The notes under the pieces are model-generated. The model was given only the letters and a program-made list of their open reading frames with translations, did not search any database and was not told the origin of the DNA. Positions 17,861 to 26,760 of a DNA stretch of 64,000 bases are shown here, one piece after another. The translations under genes and the position numbers were made by a program. Source of the DNA: Lacrimispora sphenoides JCM 1415 (lineage in GTDB: Bacteria > Bacillota > Clostridia > Lachnospirales > Lachnospiraceae); NCBI RefSeq assembly GCF_900105615.1, contig NZ_LT630003.1, positions 3,856,501 through 3,920,500 on the forward strand, read 5' to 3'. The first letter of the stretch is position 1. Each line of letters opens with the position of its first letter.

Positions 17861-20173
17861 TTATTTTCTTTTAGCCTTTGCTTTTTCAGTATATGCAGGC
17901 TTCTTGGTCTTCTTCCCTGACAAAGCAGGCTTCTTTTTTTCAGGGGTACAGGTAAAGACCATGATGCTTAATGGAGCAACGGTTATTTCCATAGAATCCG
18001 GCCTTTCATCCGCCTCCTTTTTCTTAGAGGTCTTTGCCCTTGGATTTACCCGGCCCTGTCCTCCGAAAGCCTTGTCATCACTGTTTAATATTTCCTTATA
18101 TTTTCCCTCAAAGGGAACCCCTACCGGGTATTTCTCGTGGTGCATTGTATCAAAATTACATAGGAAGAGAAGAGTCTCCTCCTTTTTCTTTGTCTTTCTT
18201 AAAAAGCATACAATGCTGTCTTTCGAATCCGTGCATTCCACCCACTCAAAGCCGTCCGGATCATAATCCATCTGGTACAGGGCCGGCTGGCTCTTATAAA
18301 GATGGTTCAAAGCCTTTACGTAATCCTGCGTCTGCTTATGAAGGGGATATTTTAGGATCTCCCAGTCTAGACTTTTATTTTCATTCCATTCACTCACCTG
18401 TGCAAAATCCTGACCCATGAACAAAAGCTTTTTACCGGGATGTCCTATCATAAAACCGTAGGCAGCTTTTAAATTCGCCGCCTTTTCCTCCAGGGTTTCT
18501 CCCGGCATCTTGCCCAACATGGAACCTTTTCCATGAACCACCTCATCGTGGGAAAAAACAAGGATAAAATCTTCGCTGTATGCATAAAGCATGCTGGAGG
18601 TCATCTCTCCATAATGGTGTTTTCTGAAGTAAGGATCATATTGCATATATCCGGTGAAATCATTCATCCAGCCCATGTTCCATTTATAGTCAAAGCCCAG
18701 GCCTTCGCTCTTTACATCAGCCGTGATCCGGGGCCATGCCGTGGATTCCTCCGCAATCATTACCGCCCCATCTTTTCGGCCCTTGAATATGGAATTTAGA
18801 TGTTTCAGAAACTCGACAGCTTCCAGGTTTTCATGACCGCCGTAAATATTGGGAATCCATTCCCCCGGGTTTTTTCCATAATCTAAGTACAGCATGGAAG
18901 CCACCGCATCCATACGGATTCCATCCGCATGGTACTTGTCCGCCCAGAAAAGAGCATTGGCGATAAGAAAGTTGCTGACGCCTGGCCTGCCGTAATTATA
19001 AATCAAAGTTCCCCAATGGGGATGTGCCCCTTGTCTTGGGTCCTTATGCTCATAAACACAGGTTCCGTCAAAGCTGGCAAGCCCAAAGCTGTCTCTGGGG
19101 AAATGAGCCGGAACCCAGTCTAAAATCACACCGATCCCCTGCTTATGCATGTAATCCATGAAATACATAAAATCATCCGGCGTTCCGTAACGGCTGGTGG
19201 GCGCATAATACCCGGTCACCTGATATCCCCAGGAGGCATCCAGGGGATGTTCCATGATGGGAAGAAGTTCCACATGGGTGTAACCCATATCCTTTACATA
19301 TTCCGCCAGCTTTTCTGCTATTTCACGATAATGATAGAATTCGGAGCCAACAATGGCAGCTCCGCCTTCATCAAGCTCCACTTCCTTCCGGAACCAGGAG
19401 CCTAAGTGCACCTCATAAATGGACATGGGACTTTGTTTGGAATCAGACCCTGCCCGCTTTTTCATCCATTCCTGATCACTCCAGGAATACTGGTTAATAT
19501 CCCAGACCACGGAAGCATTGTCAGGGCGCAGCTCACAGTAATTGGCGTAGGGATCGCTTTTGAGCTGTGTTGTCCCGTTTTTATGCTTTATCTCATACTT
19601 ATATAACGTTCCTGTCTTTAAGCCGGGTATAAACAATTCAAAAATGCCGGAATCACCCAGCCTCCTCATCTGATGACGCCTGCCATCCCACAGGTTAAAG
19701 TCTCCAACCACGCTGACACGCATGGCACAGGGAGCCCACACAGAAAAGTATACCCCTTCTGCTCCGCCTGCAGACATGGGGTGCGCCCCCATTTTTTCAT
19801 AGATGCTGTAGTGAATTCCGGATTCAAACTTTTTGATGTCTTCCGACTTATAAAAGGCTGAAAAGGAATAGGGATCCAGACATTCTTCTGATGTCCCATT
19901 ATCGTAAGTAACCAACAGGGTATAAGCTTCTGTGGTTTTGCGTGGTATGAGAGCCGCAAAAAAACCGGCTTCATCCGCTAGCTCCATAGGGTATTCCTTA
20001 CCGCTTCCCCTAAACCGGACGATCACCGATTCAGCCGTAGGAATAAATGCCTGGATAAGCAGCCCCTGCTCTGTTACGTGCGGGCCCAGAATCTCGTGGG
20101 GATTCGCTGCTTCTGAATATACAATCTCTTCAATGCCGGCCCAATCCATCAAATCATACAAATTACCATCCAT
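17861..20173 (-). CDS. glgB: 1,4-alpha-glucan branching enzyme, GH13
   Basis: Makes alpha-1,6 branches in glycogen. The protein has 770 residues. An N-terminal module and CBM48 (about residues 20-240) precede the GH13 barrel with DWVPAHFPRD, the nucleophile in GIRMDAVASMLYLDY, the acid/base Glu in MIAEESTAWP and SHDEVVHGK. The last 35 or so residues are a Lys-rich tail (EKKKPALSGKKTKKP) that is not part of the usual enzyme. The start at 20173 has AGGAGG 9 nt upstream. It lies alone without glgA, glgC or glgP, so glycogen synthesis genes must be elsewhere; function with the malQ operon is only a metabolic link. Confidence 0.96.
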   Translation of the reverse strand: MDGNLYDLMDWAGIEEIVYSEAANPHEILGPHVTEQGLLIQAFIPTAESVIVRFRGSGKEYPMELADEAGFFAALIPRKTTEAYTLLVTYDNGTSEECLDPYSFSAFYKSEDIKKFESGIHYSIYEKMGAHPMSAGGAEGVYFSVWAPCAMRVSVVGDFNLWDGRRHQMRRLGDSGIFELFIPGLKTGTLYKYEIKHKNGTTQLKSDPYANYCELRPDNASVVWDINQYSWSDQEWMKKRAGSDSKQSPMSIYEVHLGSWFRKEVELDEGGAAIVGSEFYHYREIAEKLAEYVKDMGYTHVELLPIMEHPLDASWGYQVTGYYAPTSRYGTPDDFMYFMDYMHKQGIGVILDWVPAHFPRDSFGLASFDGTCVYEHKDPRQGAHPHWGTLIYNYGRPGVSNFLIANALFWADKYHADGIRMDAVASMLYLDYGKNPGEWIPNIYGGHENLEAVEFLKHLNSIFKGRKDGAVMIAEESTAWPRITADVKSEGLGFDYKWNMGWMNDFTGYMQYDPYFRKHHYGEMTSSMLYAYSEDFILVFSHDEVVHGKGSMLGKMPGETLEEKAANLKAAYGFMIGHPGKKLLFMGQDFAQVSEWNENKSLDWEILKYPLHKQTQDYVKALNHLYKSQPALYQMDYDPDGFEWVECTDSKDSIVCFLRKTKKKEETLLFLCNFDTMHHEKYPVGVPFEGKYKEILNSDDKAFGGQGRVNPRAKTSKKKEADERPDSMEITVAPLSIMVFTCTPEKKKPALSGKKTKKPAYTEKAKAKRK

Positions 20174-20256
20174 ACATGACTCCTCCTGGTCCCTCGTTAT
20201 GGAAATATTTTATCACCAGGTCTTGTAATTTTCAAGAGTCTGCCAGGAATTGGGGC

Positions 20257-21303
20257 TTATTTGAGCCTTGCGTAAGCCAGCATTAGATCAACCATTCTGC
20301 CATAGCTGTTAACGCCATCAGACTGGCTGTTGAGCTTTAAATAAGTATCATTCATCCGGTTGGAAACCTCGGCAGTCTTCCCCTCGTATTTCCCCCAGAA
20401 TTCATTGTTGATTCTTAAATCATCCCATGCCTTTTCACTAAGCTGTCCGCAGATTTCTGCGTATGCTTCCCGGTCTGCTTTTGCCAGGGCATTGGTAGCG
20501 TAAACCCAGCCGGTTAAGTACCCGCTGTAGCGAAATGCATCAACCTCAGATCCAATGCAGGCCAGATAGCCGATGAAGTTGGCCTCATCCTCTCTCATGA
20601 ACCCTCTTAGGTGGGACAGCTCATGGCAGACCGTATGGGGAATGTTGTAATCCGGCATGGACCGGTTATAAGTGGCCTCCACAGTAAAAGGGGAATACTG
20701 GCCGCAAAGCTGCTGGACGGAAAAGAAGTAAGACCATAGGAGGGGCTTGGGAGGCGGGTAATAGCCTGCCAGCTCAGGATAAGCCTCTCCCAGTCTTTTC
20801 ATGGCTTTTACACTTTCCTTTTCCAGGCTTTTTAAGTCTATCTCTTTTACTATATCTCCGCACATACGGTTAACTTCATCTGTAAGCTCCCGGCAGAGAC
20901 GCTCCAGTTCCTCAACGGAAGACTTTCTCATGTCCAGCCCTGAATAGCTGGAAAACGGCTTCCGGTAATAATTGATACCACAGTTAAAGGTAAACAGTAA
21001 AAACAGGCCGGTAACGAGAAACACGGCTCTTATGAGAATCTTCTTCCTCTCCTTTCGGTGGACGAAGACGTAGAAAACAGCGTACAAAATAAGCAGGTAG
21101 GTACAAATCTCCACAAGGGCAAAGGGAAATACCCCGGACAGCCTTCCAATGCTTCCTACCATAAACCGGTAAACACGCCTGGCATACCAGTCCCCAAATC
21201 CCGGAACCTTTCTTGCCAGTATCTGAAACAGCGTTGAAACTGCAAACATTAACGCAGAAGCTGCAATAAGCGTTCTATCCTGATTCCGGCATTTCCCTCC
21301 CAT
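20257..21303 (-). CDS. DUF3810 membrane protein with gluzincin-type HExxH
   Basis: A 348-residue protein of the DUF3810 family. Three hydrophobic segments lie in the first 110 residues (about 13-30, 50-75, 90-108), followed by a large extracellular or cytoplasmic domain. Within it the motif HTVCHELSHLRGFMREDEANFIGYLA (about residues 228-253; given here as HELSH plus EDEANF) has the two His and downstream Glu of a gluzincin metalloprotease. Whether it cleaves protein is unknown. It starts with ATG at 21303 after GGGGGAG. It is followed on the same strand by glgB with an 83-bp gap and is divergent from lepB. Confidence 0.8.
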   Translation of the reverse strand: MGGKCRNQDRTLIAASALMFAVSTLFQILARKVPGFGDWYARRVYRFMVGSIGRLSGVFPFALVEICTYLLILYAVFYVFVHRKERKKILIRAVFLVTGLFLLFTFNCGINYYRKPFSSYSGLDMRKSSVEELERLCRELTDEVNRMCGDIVKEIDLKSLEKESVKAMKRLGEAYPELAGYYPPPKPLLWSYFFSVQQLCGQYSPFTVEATYNRSMPDYNIPHTVCHELSHLRGFMREDEANFIGYLACIGSEVDAFRYSGYLTGWVYATNALAKADREAYAEICGQLSEKAWDDLRINNEFWGKYEGKTAEVSNRMNDTYLKLNSQSDGVNSYGRMVDLMLAYARLK

Positions 21304-21482
21304 GAACCGGCTCCCCCTGGTGTAATTTTTTTATCTTAGAATCATGTTATCATGATTTTATGGACAATCCATAGAGTATTTGTGAATATTTTCTTACCAT
21401 TTTGTAAAACCCCTTGCGTTATAAATCAATCTCATTTAAACTCTGTAATGGAACCATCATGAAGGAAAAGAAGAGAGATCAT

Positions 21483-22049
21483 ATGAAAAAGAACGATAAC
21501 ATGCCAAAAGAACGGGAACCGTTCAGCTGGAGGGAAGAAATCATCAGTTGGATCAAGATCATCATAACCGCCGCTGTCATTGCATTTTTGCTCAATAATT
21601 TCATCATCGCAAACAGCAGGGTACCCAGCGGATCCATGGAAAAGACCATTATGACAGGAGACCGGGTCATTGGCTCCAGGCTGTCCTATTATTTTGGCGA
21701 TCCGAAGAGGGGAGATATCGCCATCTTCCATTTCCCTGATGACCCTACCGGAAAAACCTATTACGTAAAACGTGTCATCGGCCTTCCAGGCGACATCATT
21801 GATATCCGGGACGGAAAAGTTTATATCAATAATTCCGAGACGCCTCTTGAAGAGCCTTATCTTCCGGAGCCAATGGAACCGGAACCTGACGCCCATTATG
21901 AAGTGCCGGAAGATTGCTACTTCATGCTTGGAGACAACCGGAATTTCTCCGCAGATGCAAGAAGGTGGAAACATAAATTCGTGGAAAAGGACAAGATCAT
22001 CGCAAAGGTCCTGTTCCGGTATTTCCCTTCCATAAAAAATATTGAATAA
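21483..22049 (+). CDS. lepB: Signal peptidase I
   Basis: Removes signal peptides from exported proteins on the outer face of the membrane. One membrane anchor (IKIIITAAVIAFLLNNFIIA) is followed by box B with the catalytic Ser (SRVPSGSMEKTI), box D with the general-base Lys (YYVKRVIGLPGD) and box E (GDNRNFSADARRW). The canonical form of box E is GDNRxxSxDSRxW; here the last Ser is Ala. The start is not certain: ATG at 21483 (188 residues) has GAAGAGAG upstream, ATG at 21459 gives 8 more residues with a weak site, and the longest open frame begins at 21414. The gene is monocistronic with a terminator just behind. Confidence 0.93.
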   Translation: MKKNDNMPKEREPFSWREEIISWIKIIITAAVIAFLLNNFIIANSRVPSGSMEKTIMTGDRVIGSRLSYYFGDPKRGDIAIFHFPDDPTGKTYYVKRVIGLPGDIIDIRDGKVYINNSETPLEEPYLPEPMEPEPDAHYEVPEDCYFMLGDNRNFSADARRWKHKFVEKDKIIAKVLFRYFPSIKNIE

Positions 22050-22051
22050 GT

Positions 22052-22090
22052 AAAAACGCAGGCTGGAGCTGCTACCTCGCCTGCGTTTTT
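22052..22090 (+). terminator. Terminator after lepB
   Basis: 12-bp stem AAAAACGCAGGC (22052-22063) with 22079-22090; A and T runs make it usable in both directions. Confidence 0.85.
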
Positions 22091-22097
22091 ATATTTT

Positions 22098-22961
22098 TTA
22101 CCACTGGTAATATTTGACTAGAGCCTGTGTTCCTTCATCTTCATGACCAGAAGCAGCCATGGATTCATACATGGAAAGCACGTGGTCAAGCACTCCAAGC
22201 CGGATACCTGCACCCTCCGCCTCTTCGGCCGCAAGTTTCATGTCTTTAATAAAATGTTTGATAAAGAATCCTGGTGCAAAGTCTCCGGAAAGGATCCTGG
22301 GGGCCATTGCATTTAACTGGGCGCTTCCTGCCGCACCGGTAGCGATGGAATCCACCATGGTATCTACGTCAAGACCATTGGCTTTTGCATAAACCATTGC
22401 CTCACAGACGCCTGAGAGGGCTCCTGCAATGGCGATCTGGTTGCACATTTTGGTGTGCTGTCCGTTTCCGGCCTTTCCTTCATACCGGATGGCCTTTCCC
22501 ATTGCCTCAAAAACAGGGAGGCAGCGGTCATAAGCGTCTCTGTCTCCTCCTGCCAGTATGGTAAGGGTTCCTTCCCTTGCGCCAGTATCTCCTCCTGTCA
22601 CCGGGGCATCCAGGGCTTTTAGCCCTGCCTGTTTTGCTTCTTCATAAATCCGTACCGCAAGCTTGGGACTGGTGGTTGTCATGTCAATCAAGCAGGTTCC
22701 CTTGTCTGCGTTAGCGATAATCCCATTTTCCCCGAAATAGACCTCTTCCACATCCTGCGGATACCCAACGATGGTGATGACCCCATCTCTTCCTTTGGAG
22801 CAGGCCTTCACATCTTCGCACCATATGGCACCTTCAGAAAGGATATCTTCTGCCTTGCTTTTGGTTCTTGAATATACCGCCACCTCATATCCAGCCTTCA
22901 TCAGATTGCGTACCATGGACTTTCCCATAATTCCAATTCCGATAAATCCAATCTTTTTCAT
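22098..22961 (-). CDS. NAD(P)-dependent 3-hydroxyacid dehydrogenase (HIBADH/GarR family)
   Basis: A 287-residue beta-hydroxyacid dehydrogenase. The N-terminus MKKIGFIGIGIMGKSM holds the Rossmann GxGxxG; the signature DAPVTGGDTGAREGTLTI and the active-site Lys segment GNGQHTKMCNQI are both intact. Family members reduce tartronate semialdehyde or oxidise 3-hydroxyisobutyrate; which substrate is used here is open. I start at ATG 22961, with AAGGGGGG upstream; the frame extends 8 codons further without a site. It lies 26 bp downstream of rpiB and likely shares its transcript. Confidence 0.88.
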   Translation of the reverse strand: MKKIGFIGIGIMGKSMVRNLMKAGYEVAVYSRTKSKAEDILSEGAIWCEDVKACSKGRDGVITIVGYPQDVEEVYFGENGIIANADKGTCLIDMTTTSPKLAVRIYEEAKQAGLKALDAPVTGGDTGAREGTLTILAGGDRDAYDRCLPVFEAMGKAIRYEGKAGNGQHTKMCNQIAIAGALSGVCEAMVYAKANGLDVDTMVDSIATGAAGSAQLNAMAPRILSGDFAPGFFIKHFIKDMKLAAEEAEGAGIRLGVLDHVLSMYESMAASGHEDEGTQALVKYYQW

Positions 22962-22987
22962 AGGTTTCCCCCCTTCGCAATACAAAT

Positions 22988-23434
22988 TTATTCGTTTCTT
23001 TTTTCGATATCCATTACCATATCCACACGGCGCTGGTGCCTTCCGCCCTCATACTTTGCATCCAGCCATTCTTCTGTGATCATCTTTGCCATCTCCTGGC
23101 CGATGACACGGGCTCCAAAGCAGAGCACATTGGAATCATTGTGCATTCTGGAAAGCTTTGCAGTATAAGGTTCGCTGCAGACGCAGGCCCGGATTCCCCT
23201 GACCTTGTTGCAGGCAAGGGAGATTCCCACTCCTGTTCCGCAGATGGCGATTCCCAGATCAGCCTCTCCGTCTGCAACCGCGCGTCCAACCTTTTCTCCA
23301 TATTCCGGATAATCGCAGCTTTCTGTGGAATTGGTTCCAAAGTCGATCACTTCATATCCCTTGCTCTCTACAAATTCCTTGATGTAATTCTTCATTTCTA
23401 TGGCCGTATGGTCATTTCCCATTGCAATCTTCAT
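22988..23434 (-). CDS. rpiB: Ribose-5-phosphate isomerase B
   Basis: Interconverts ribose 5-phosphate and ribulose 5-phosphate in the pentose phosphate pathway (RpiB/LacAB family, 148 residues). Conserved residues include His9 in GNDHTA, Cys65 in AICGTGVGIS and the NKVRGIRACV segment. Three ATG codons stand in a row; the third (23434) has the best spacing from GGAG, so I use it. It is probably co-transcribed with the hydroxyacid dehydrogenase. A related allose 6-phosphate isomerase activity cannot be excluded. Confidence 0.93.
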   Translation of the reverse strand: MKIAMGNDHTAIEMKNYIKEFVESKGYEVIDFGTNSTESCDYPEYGEKVGRAVADGEADLGIAICGTGVGISLACNKVRGIRACVCSEPYTAKLSRMHNDSNVLCFGARVIGQEMAKMITEEWLDAKYEGGRHQRRVDMVMDIEKRNE

Positions 23435-23548
23435 CATCATTCTCCTGTCATTCTGTCATTGCCGGCTGAACATACAGACATGTTCGTCCGGCTCATTGCC
23501 CGTGTAAAATATATCCGGCATTTAACATATCATAAATGCCGGATTTTA

Positions 23549-24682
23549 TCAAGTTTCTAAGCTTCCTTCTCCTTCAGTCTGCCGGCCATAAAAGGTAAGG
23601 ATCCTGTCCATTCTGGATGCCATGTTGGCAAGCAGTAAGTCTGCCGTGGTAAGTGCTGCCATGGCTTCCACTACTACCACTGCGCGAGGAACAACGATAG
23701 GGTCATGGCGCCCCTTGATTTGGATCTCTGTTTCCTCACCCAGTCGCGTCACGGTTTTCTGGGACTGTGCTACAGACGGTGTAGGCTTAAATGCAGCACG
23801 GAAAACCACCTGGGAACCATCGCTGATCCCTCCAAGAATTCCCCCTGCATGGTTGGTGATCTTCTCCACTCCCTTATTAAGTCCCTTACAAAATCCATCG
23901 TTATTCTGGGATCCCAGGGCACGTGCAGCCCCAAAGCCGTCTCCGATCTCAAAGCCCTTGACCGCTCCGATGGACATGACCGCCTTTGCAAGAGCCGCAT
24001 CATACTTATCAAATACCGGATCGCCGATTCCGGCCGGAACACCGTCAATGACGCATTCCACCACGCCTCCCACAGAGTCCAGCTTTCCCATCATCTCTTC
24101 TAAGTATTCGCAGGCAAGAGCCGCTGTTTCCTTATCAGGCATGAAAAGTTGGTTATTATCCCGCTCCTTTATACTGAACTGCTCTGCCTTTACCTCATAA
24201 GGCCCGACGGATCTGGTGTAAGCGGTCACAGTAATTCCAAGACTCTTTAAAAAGCAGGCAGCAACAGCGCCGGCCGCCACCCTTCCAATGGTCTCCCTTC
24301 CGGAGGAACGGCCGCCTCCCCGGTAATCCCTGATCCCGTATTTTTCATCAAAGGAAAAATCTGCATGGCCCGGACGGTAAACCTCCATTAAGTTTCCGTA
24401 ATCCCTGGAGCGCTGGTCTGTATTCCAGATCACCATGGAAATGGGAGTTCCCGTTGTCTTTCCCTCAAAAACTCCGGACAAAATCTCTACCTGATCGGCC
24501 TCCTGGCGCTTTGTGGTGAATTTGCTCTGCCCCGGTTTTCTCCGGTCCAAGTATTCCTGGATATCCGCCTCCTCCAGTTTTAGACCTGCCGGACAGCCGT
24601 CTAGCACAACGCCGATGGCCTTTCCATGAGATTCCCCCCAGGTTGTTACCTTCCATATTGTCCCCAGTGTTGATCCTGCCAT
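23549..24682 (-). CDS. aroC: Chorismate synthase
   Basis: Last step of the shikimate pathway: 5-enolpyruvylshikimate 3-phosphate to chorismate, with reduced FMN. The 377-residue protein starts MAGSTLGTIWKVTTWGESHG, the conserved N-terminus of the family, and contains RPGHADFSFDEKYGIRDYRGGGRSS (positions about 107-131, key RGGGRSS) and the C-terminal GRHDPIVVPRAV. I start at ATG 24682 with GGAGAG upstream; the frame is open 50 codons further, into a duplicated non-coding stretch, and that part does not resemble AroC. No other aro genes are nearby. Confidence 0.97.
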   Translation of the reverse strand: MAGSTLGTIWKVTTWGESHGKAIGVVLDGCPAGLKLEEADIQEYLDRRKPGQSKFTTKRQEADQVEILSGVFEGKTTGTPISMVIWNTDQRSRDYGNLMEVYRPGHADFSFDEKYGIRDYRGGGRSSGRETIGRVAAGAVAACFLKSLGITVTAYTRSVGPYEVKAEQFSIKERDNNQLFMPDKETAALACEYLEEMMGKLDSVGGVVECVIDGVPAGIGDPVFDKYDAALAKAVMSIGAVKGFEIGDGFGAARALGSQNNDGFCKGLNKGVEKITNHAGGILGGISDGSQVVFRAAFKPTPSVAQSQKTVTRLGEETEIQIKGRHDPIVVPRAVVVVEAMAALTTADLLLANMASRMDRILTFYGRQTEGEGSLET

Positions 24683-24689
24683 GTATGTC

Positions 24690-24840
24690 TCTCCTTTCCT
24701 CTTCCCTGCCCATGTTTTCCGGGCATAGAGGTATGCCTGTAAGGTGTTTCCTCTCAATTGCCATTCCTCTTTCCTGCCCGTGCTTTCCGTGCAGGTCCCA
24801 CCCGCTTTATGGGTGCAGAGGTATGCCTTCAAGGTGTTTT
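24690..24840. repeat. Duplicated segment between the lactonase gene and aroC
   Basis: GAGGTATGCCT followed by AAGGTGTTT occurs at 24728-24749 and again at 24817-24839, each preceded by related GGGCA/GGTGCA hairpin-like sequence, so a 75-90 bp segment has been duplicated in tandem with divergence. Confidence 0.6.
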
Positions 24841-25894
24841 AATTGTCTACTTTTACGATCACGCAGCTGTTTGGTTCATTAACCTTAAGCTCCTTGCCGT
24901 TCATGACAAGAAGCCCTTTCTTATAATCAACCGTGAAAAATGTGATACTGCCAGTCTCATGGTTGATGGAAGCGATATGCTTATCATCCGGAAAAACGCA
25001 GATATCCTTGGGAAAGCTGCCGCTTATAGGAAGACAGCATAAGGCTTCTAATAGCCCTGTTTCCTTGTCCCGCTCATAAACCGTAACAGAATTGTCCCCC
25101 GCGTTGCCGCAGAATAAATGCCTTTCATCATTGGATAAGCGCATGGAGCATGCCGCAGTAAGCTGGCTCTGCTTTGGTCCGGCAGTGAAAACCGTCTGGA
25201 TCTTCTCAATCTTTGGCTGCCGCTCTCCTGTTTCATAGGTGAACACATCGATCACATTCTTTAACTCTGAAATAAGATAGAAAAATCTTCCGTCAGAACT
25301 AAAACGAAAGCATTTGGGAGCGGATTCCAGATCGCAGTGCAGGACATCCACCAGTAGCATTTCTTCATCGTTCTCATTAAAACGGTAAATCTTAACCTGA
25401 TCTATTCCCAGATCAGCCACCATGATAAATTTTCCGTCAGGAGTTCTTCTGGAACAGCTCACGTGGGGACGGAAATTTCTTTCTGCCACACTGCCAAGGC
25501 CCTTATGGTACACTCCGGTCACGATCTCACCTACGGAGCCATCCTCATTCAGCCGAAGCACCGTGGACTTACCATCATGGTATCCAGATACAAAGATATA
25601 CCTGTCCTCTGCATCGGTAGACAGATGGCAGCCCCTCATTCCCTTAATATTCGCTGAATTAAGTCTTGTTATCGCCCCATTCTCATGAATGCGGAAGGAT
25701 ACGATTCCTTCATCCGCGATGGAGTACAGCGTCTTCCCATCATTAGAAGCAATTACATAGGAAGAATTATCAACTTCCACCTCGCATCTTGGAATAAAAC
25801 GGCCCTCTTCCACATCAACATCGTATACAGTAATCCCCTTTGCCTGTCCGTTGTAGGAATAAGAACCTACATAAGCCATATACTTGCCCTTCAT
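24839..25894 (-). CDS. Lactonase family protein (6-phosphogluconolactonase-like beta-propeller)
   Basis: A 351-residue seven-bladed propeller of the YbhE/Pgl-like lactonase family (MAYVGSYSYNGQAKGITVYDV at the start; RPHVSCSRRTPDGKFIMVADLG, LSNDERHLFCGN, ICVFPDDKHIASIN later). E. coli YbhE hydrolyses 6-phosphogluconolactone; for many homologues the substrate is unproven. Start at ATG 25894 (GTG one codon earlier also possible) with AGGAGG upstream. It ends 150 bp before aroC in the same direction; the gap has the duplicated segment. Confidence 0.85.
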   Translation of the reverse strand: MKGKYMAYVGSYSYNGQAKGITVYDVDVEEGRFIPRCEVEVDNSSYVIASNDGKTLYSIADEGIVSFRIHENGAITRLNSANIKGMRGCHLSTDAEDRYIFVSGYHDGKSTVLRLNEDGSVGEIVTGVYHKGLGSVAERNFRPHVSCSRRTPDGKFIMVADLGIDQVKIYRFNENDEEMLLVDVLHCDLESAPKCFRFSSDGRFFYLISELKNVIDVFTYETGERQPKIEKIQTVFTAGPKQSQLTAACSMRLSNDERHLFCGNAGDNSVTVYERDKETGLLEALCCLPISGSFPKDICVFPDDKHIASINHETGSITFFTVDYKKGLLVMNGKELKVNEPNSCVIVKVDN

Positions 25895-26053
25895 CACACA
25901 TATCCTCCTGAAATCTTCCTTGGCATGATCCTCTGAATAAAGACAAATTTATGCGCTGCCTGAATCCAGAAAATCGGCCGTTCGACGCGCGGTTCGGCGA
26001 ATCGAACTTTGTTGTACAAACTAAAACTATCATATCATAAATTTCCTTGTTTG

Positions 26054-26073
26054 TTAAGGAAAAAGTTCCTTAA
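26054..26073. promoter_or_regulatory. Inverted repeat at the polyamine operon promoter
   Basis: TTAAGGAA (26054-26061) and TTCCTTAA (26066-26073) form a perfect 8+8 repeat 7 bp before the -35 box. The XRE-cupin protein encoded first in the operon is the likely binder. Confidence 0.5.
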
Positions 26074-26079
26074 AAACTA

Positions 26080-26107
26080 TTGACATACAATGAAAAAACA
26101 GTATAAT
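26080..26107 (+). promoter_or_regulatory. Strong sigma-A promoter of the polyamine operon
   Basis: Consensus TTGACA (26080-26085) and TATAAT (26102-26107) with a 16-bp spacer. About 100 nt of leader precede the first gene and contain a further small inverted repeat, ACTAAA/TTTAGT, at 26132-26146. Confidence 0.8.
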
Positions 26108-26209
26108 GTATTTTGCTGCCTGTTTATCATTACTAAACTTTTTAGTTATATTTATCGTCAGTTAGTATAGGTAAACTTTCAGCTTAACATAAACATAAAG
26201 GAGGAGCAT

Positions 26210-26743
26210 ATGGATATCGGTACAAAACTAAAAGAGCTTCGGGTCTTAAAGGGGCTTACGCAGGAAGAACTGGCTGACCGCGCAGAGCTGTCAAAGGGGT
26301 TCATATCCCAGCTGGAAAGGGATTTGACGTCCCCCTCCATTGCTACCCTTTTGGATATTTTACAATGCCTTGGAACCTCTGTCGGCGAGTTCTTCAATGA
26401 GAGCCCGGAAGAACAGATCGTATTCGGAAAATCTGATTACTTTGAGAAACACGATGCAGAGCTTAAGAATGAAATCAAATGGATCATTCCCAATGCACAG
26501 AAAAACATGATGGAGCCGATCCTTCTCACCCTGGAAGCCGGCGGAGAAACTTATCCTGATAATCCTCATGAGGGAGAGGAATTCGGCTATGTACTGCAGG
26601 GTAATATTTCCATCCATATAGGAAACAAAACATATAAAGCCAAAAAAGGGGAATCCTTTTACTTTGTATCAGACAAAAAACATTACTTAAGCAGCAAGGC
26701 CGGCGCTACTCTCATATGGGTAAGCTCCCCGCCAAGCTTTTAA
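26210..26743 (+). CDS. XRE-cupin transcriptional regulator (PuuR-like)
   Basis: A 177-residue regulator: helix-turn-helix at residues 5-60 (LKELRVLKGLTQEELADRAE, SKGFISQLERDLTSPS) and a C-terminal cupin barrel (residues about 100-175: EGEEFGYVLQGNISIHI, KKGESFYF). PuuR-type proteins bind polyamines and repress polyamine genes. It is the first gene of a run with potABCD, 17 bp before potA, so it likely controls its own operon via the inverted repeat at 26054-26073. Start has GGAGGAG upstream. Confidence 0.9.
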   Translation: MDIGTKLKELRVLKGLTQEELADRAELSKGFISQLERDLTSPSIATLLDILQCLGTSVGEFFNESPEEQIVFGKSDYFEKHDAELKNEIKWIIPNAQKNMMEPILLTLEAGGETYPDNPHEGEEFGYVLQGNISIHIGNKTYKAKKGESFYFVSDKKHYLSSKAGATLIWVSSPPSF

Positions 26744-26760
26744 CAGGAGGATAAAGGGAG

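Noticed and set aside
24683..24832. 50-residue N-terminal extension of AroC
   Set aside because: The extension lies in duplicated non-coding DNA; family N-terminus and ribosome site fix the start at 24682.
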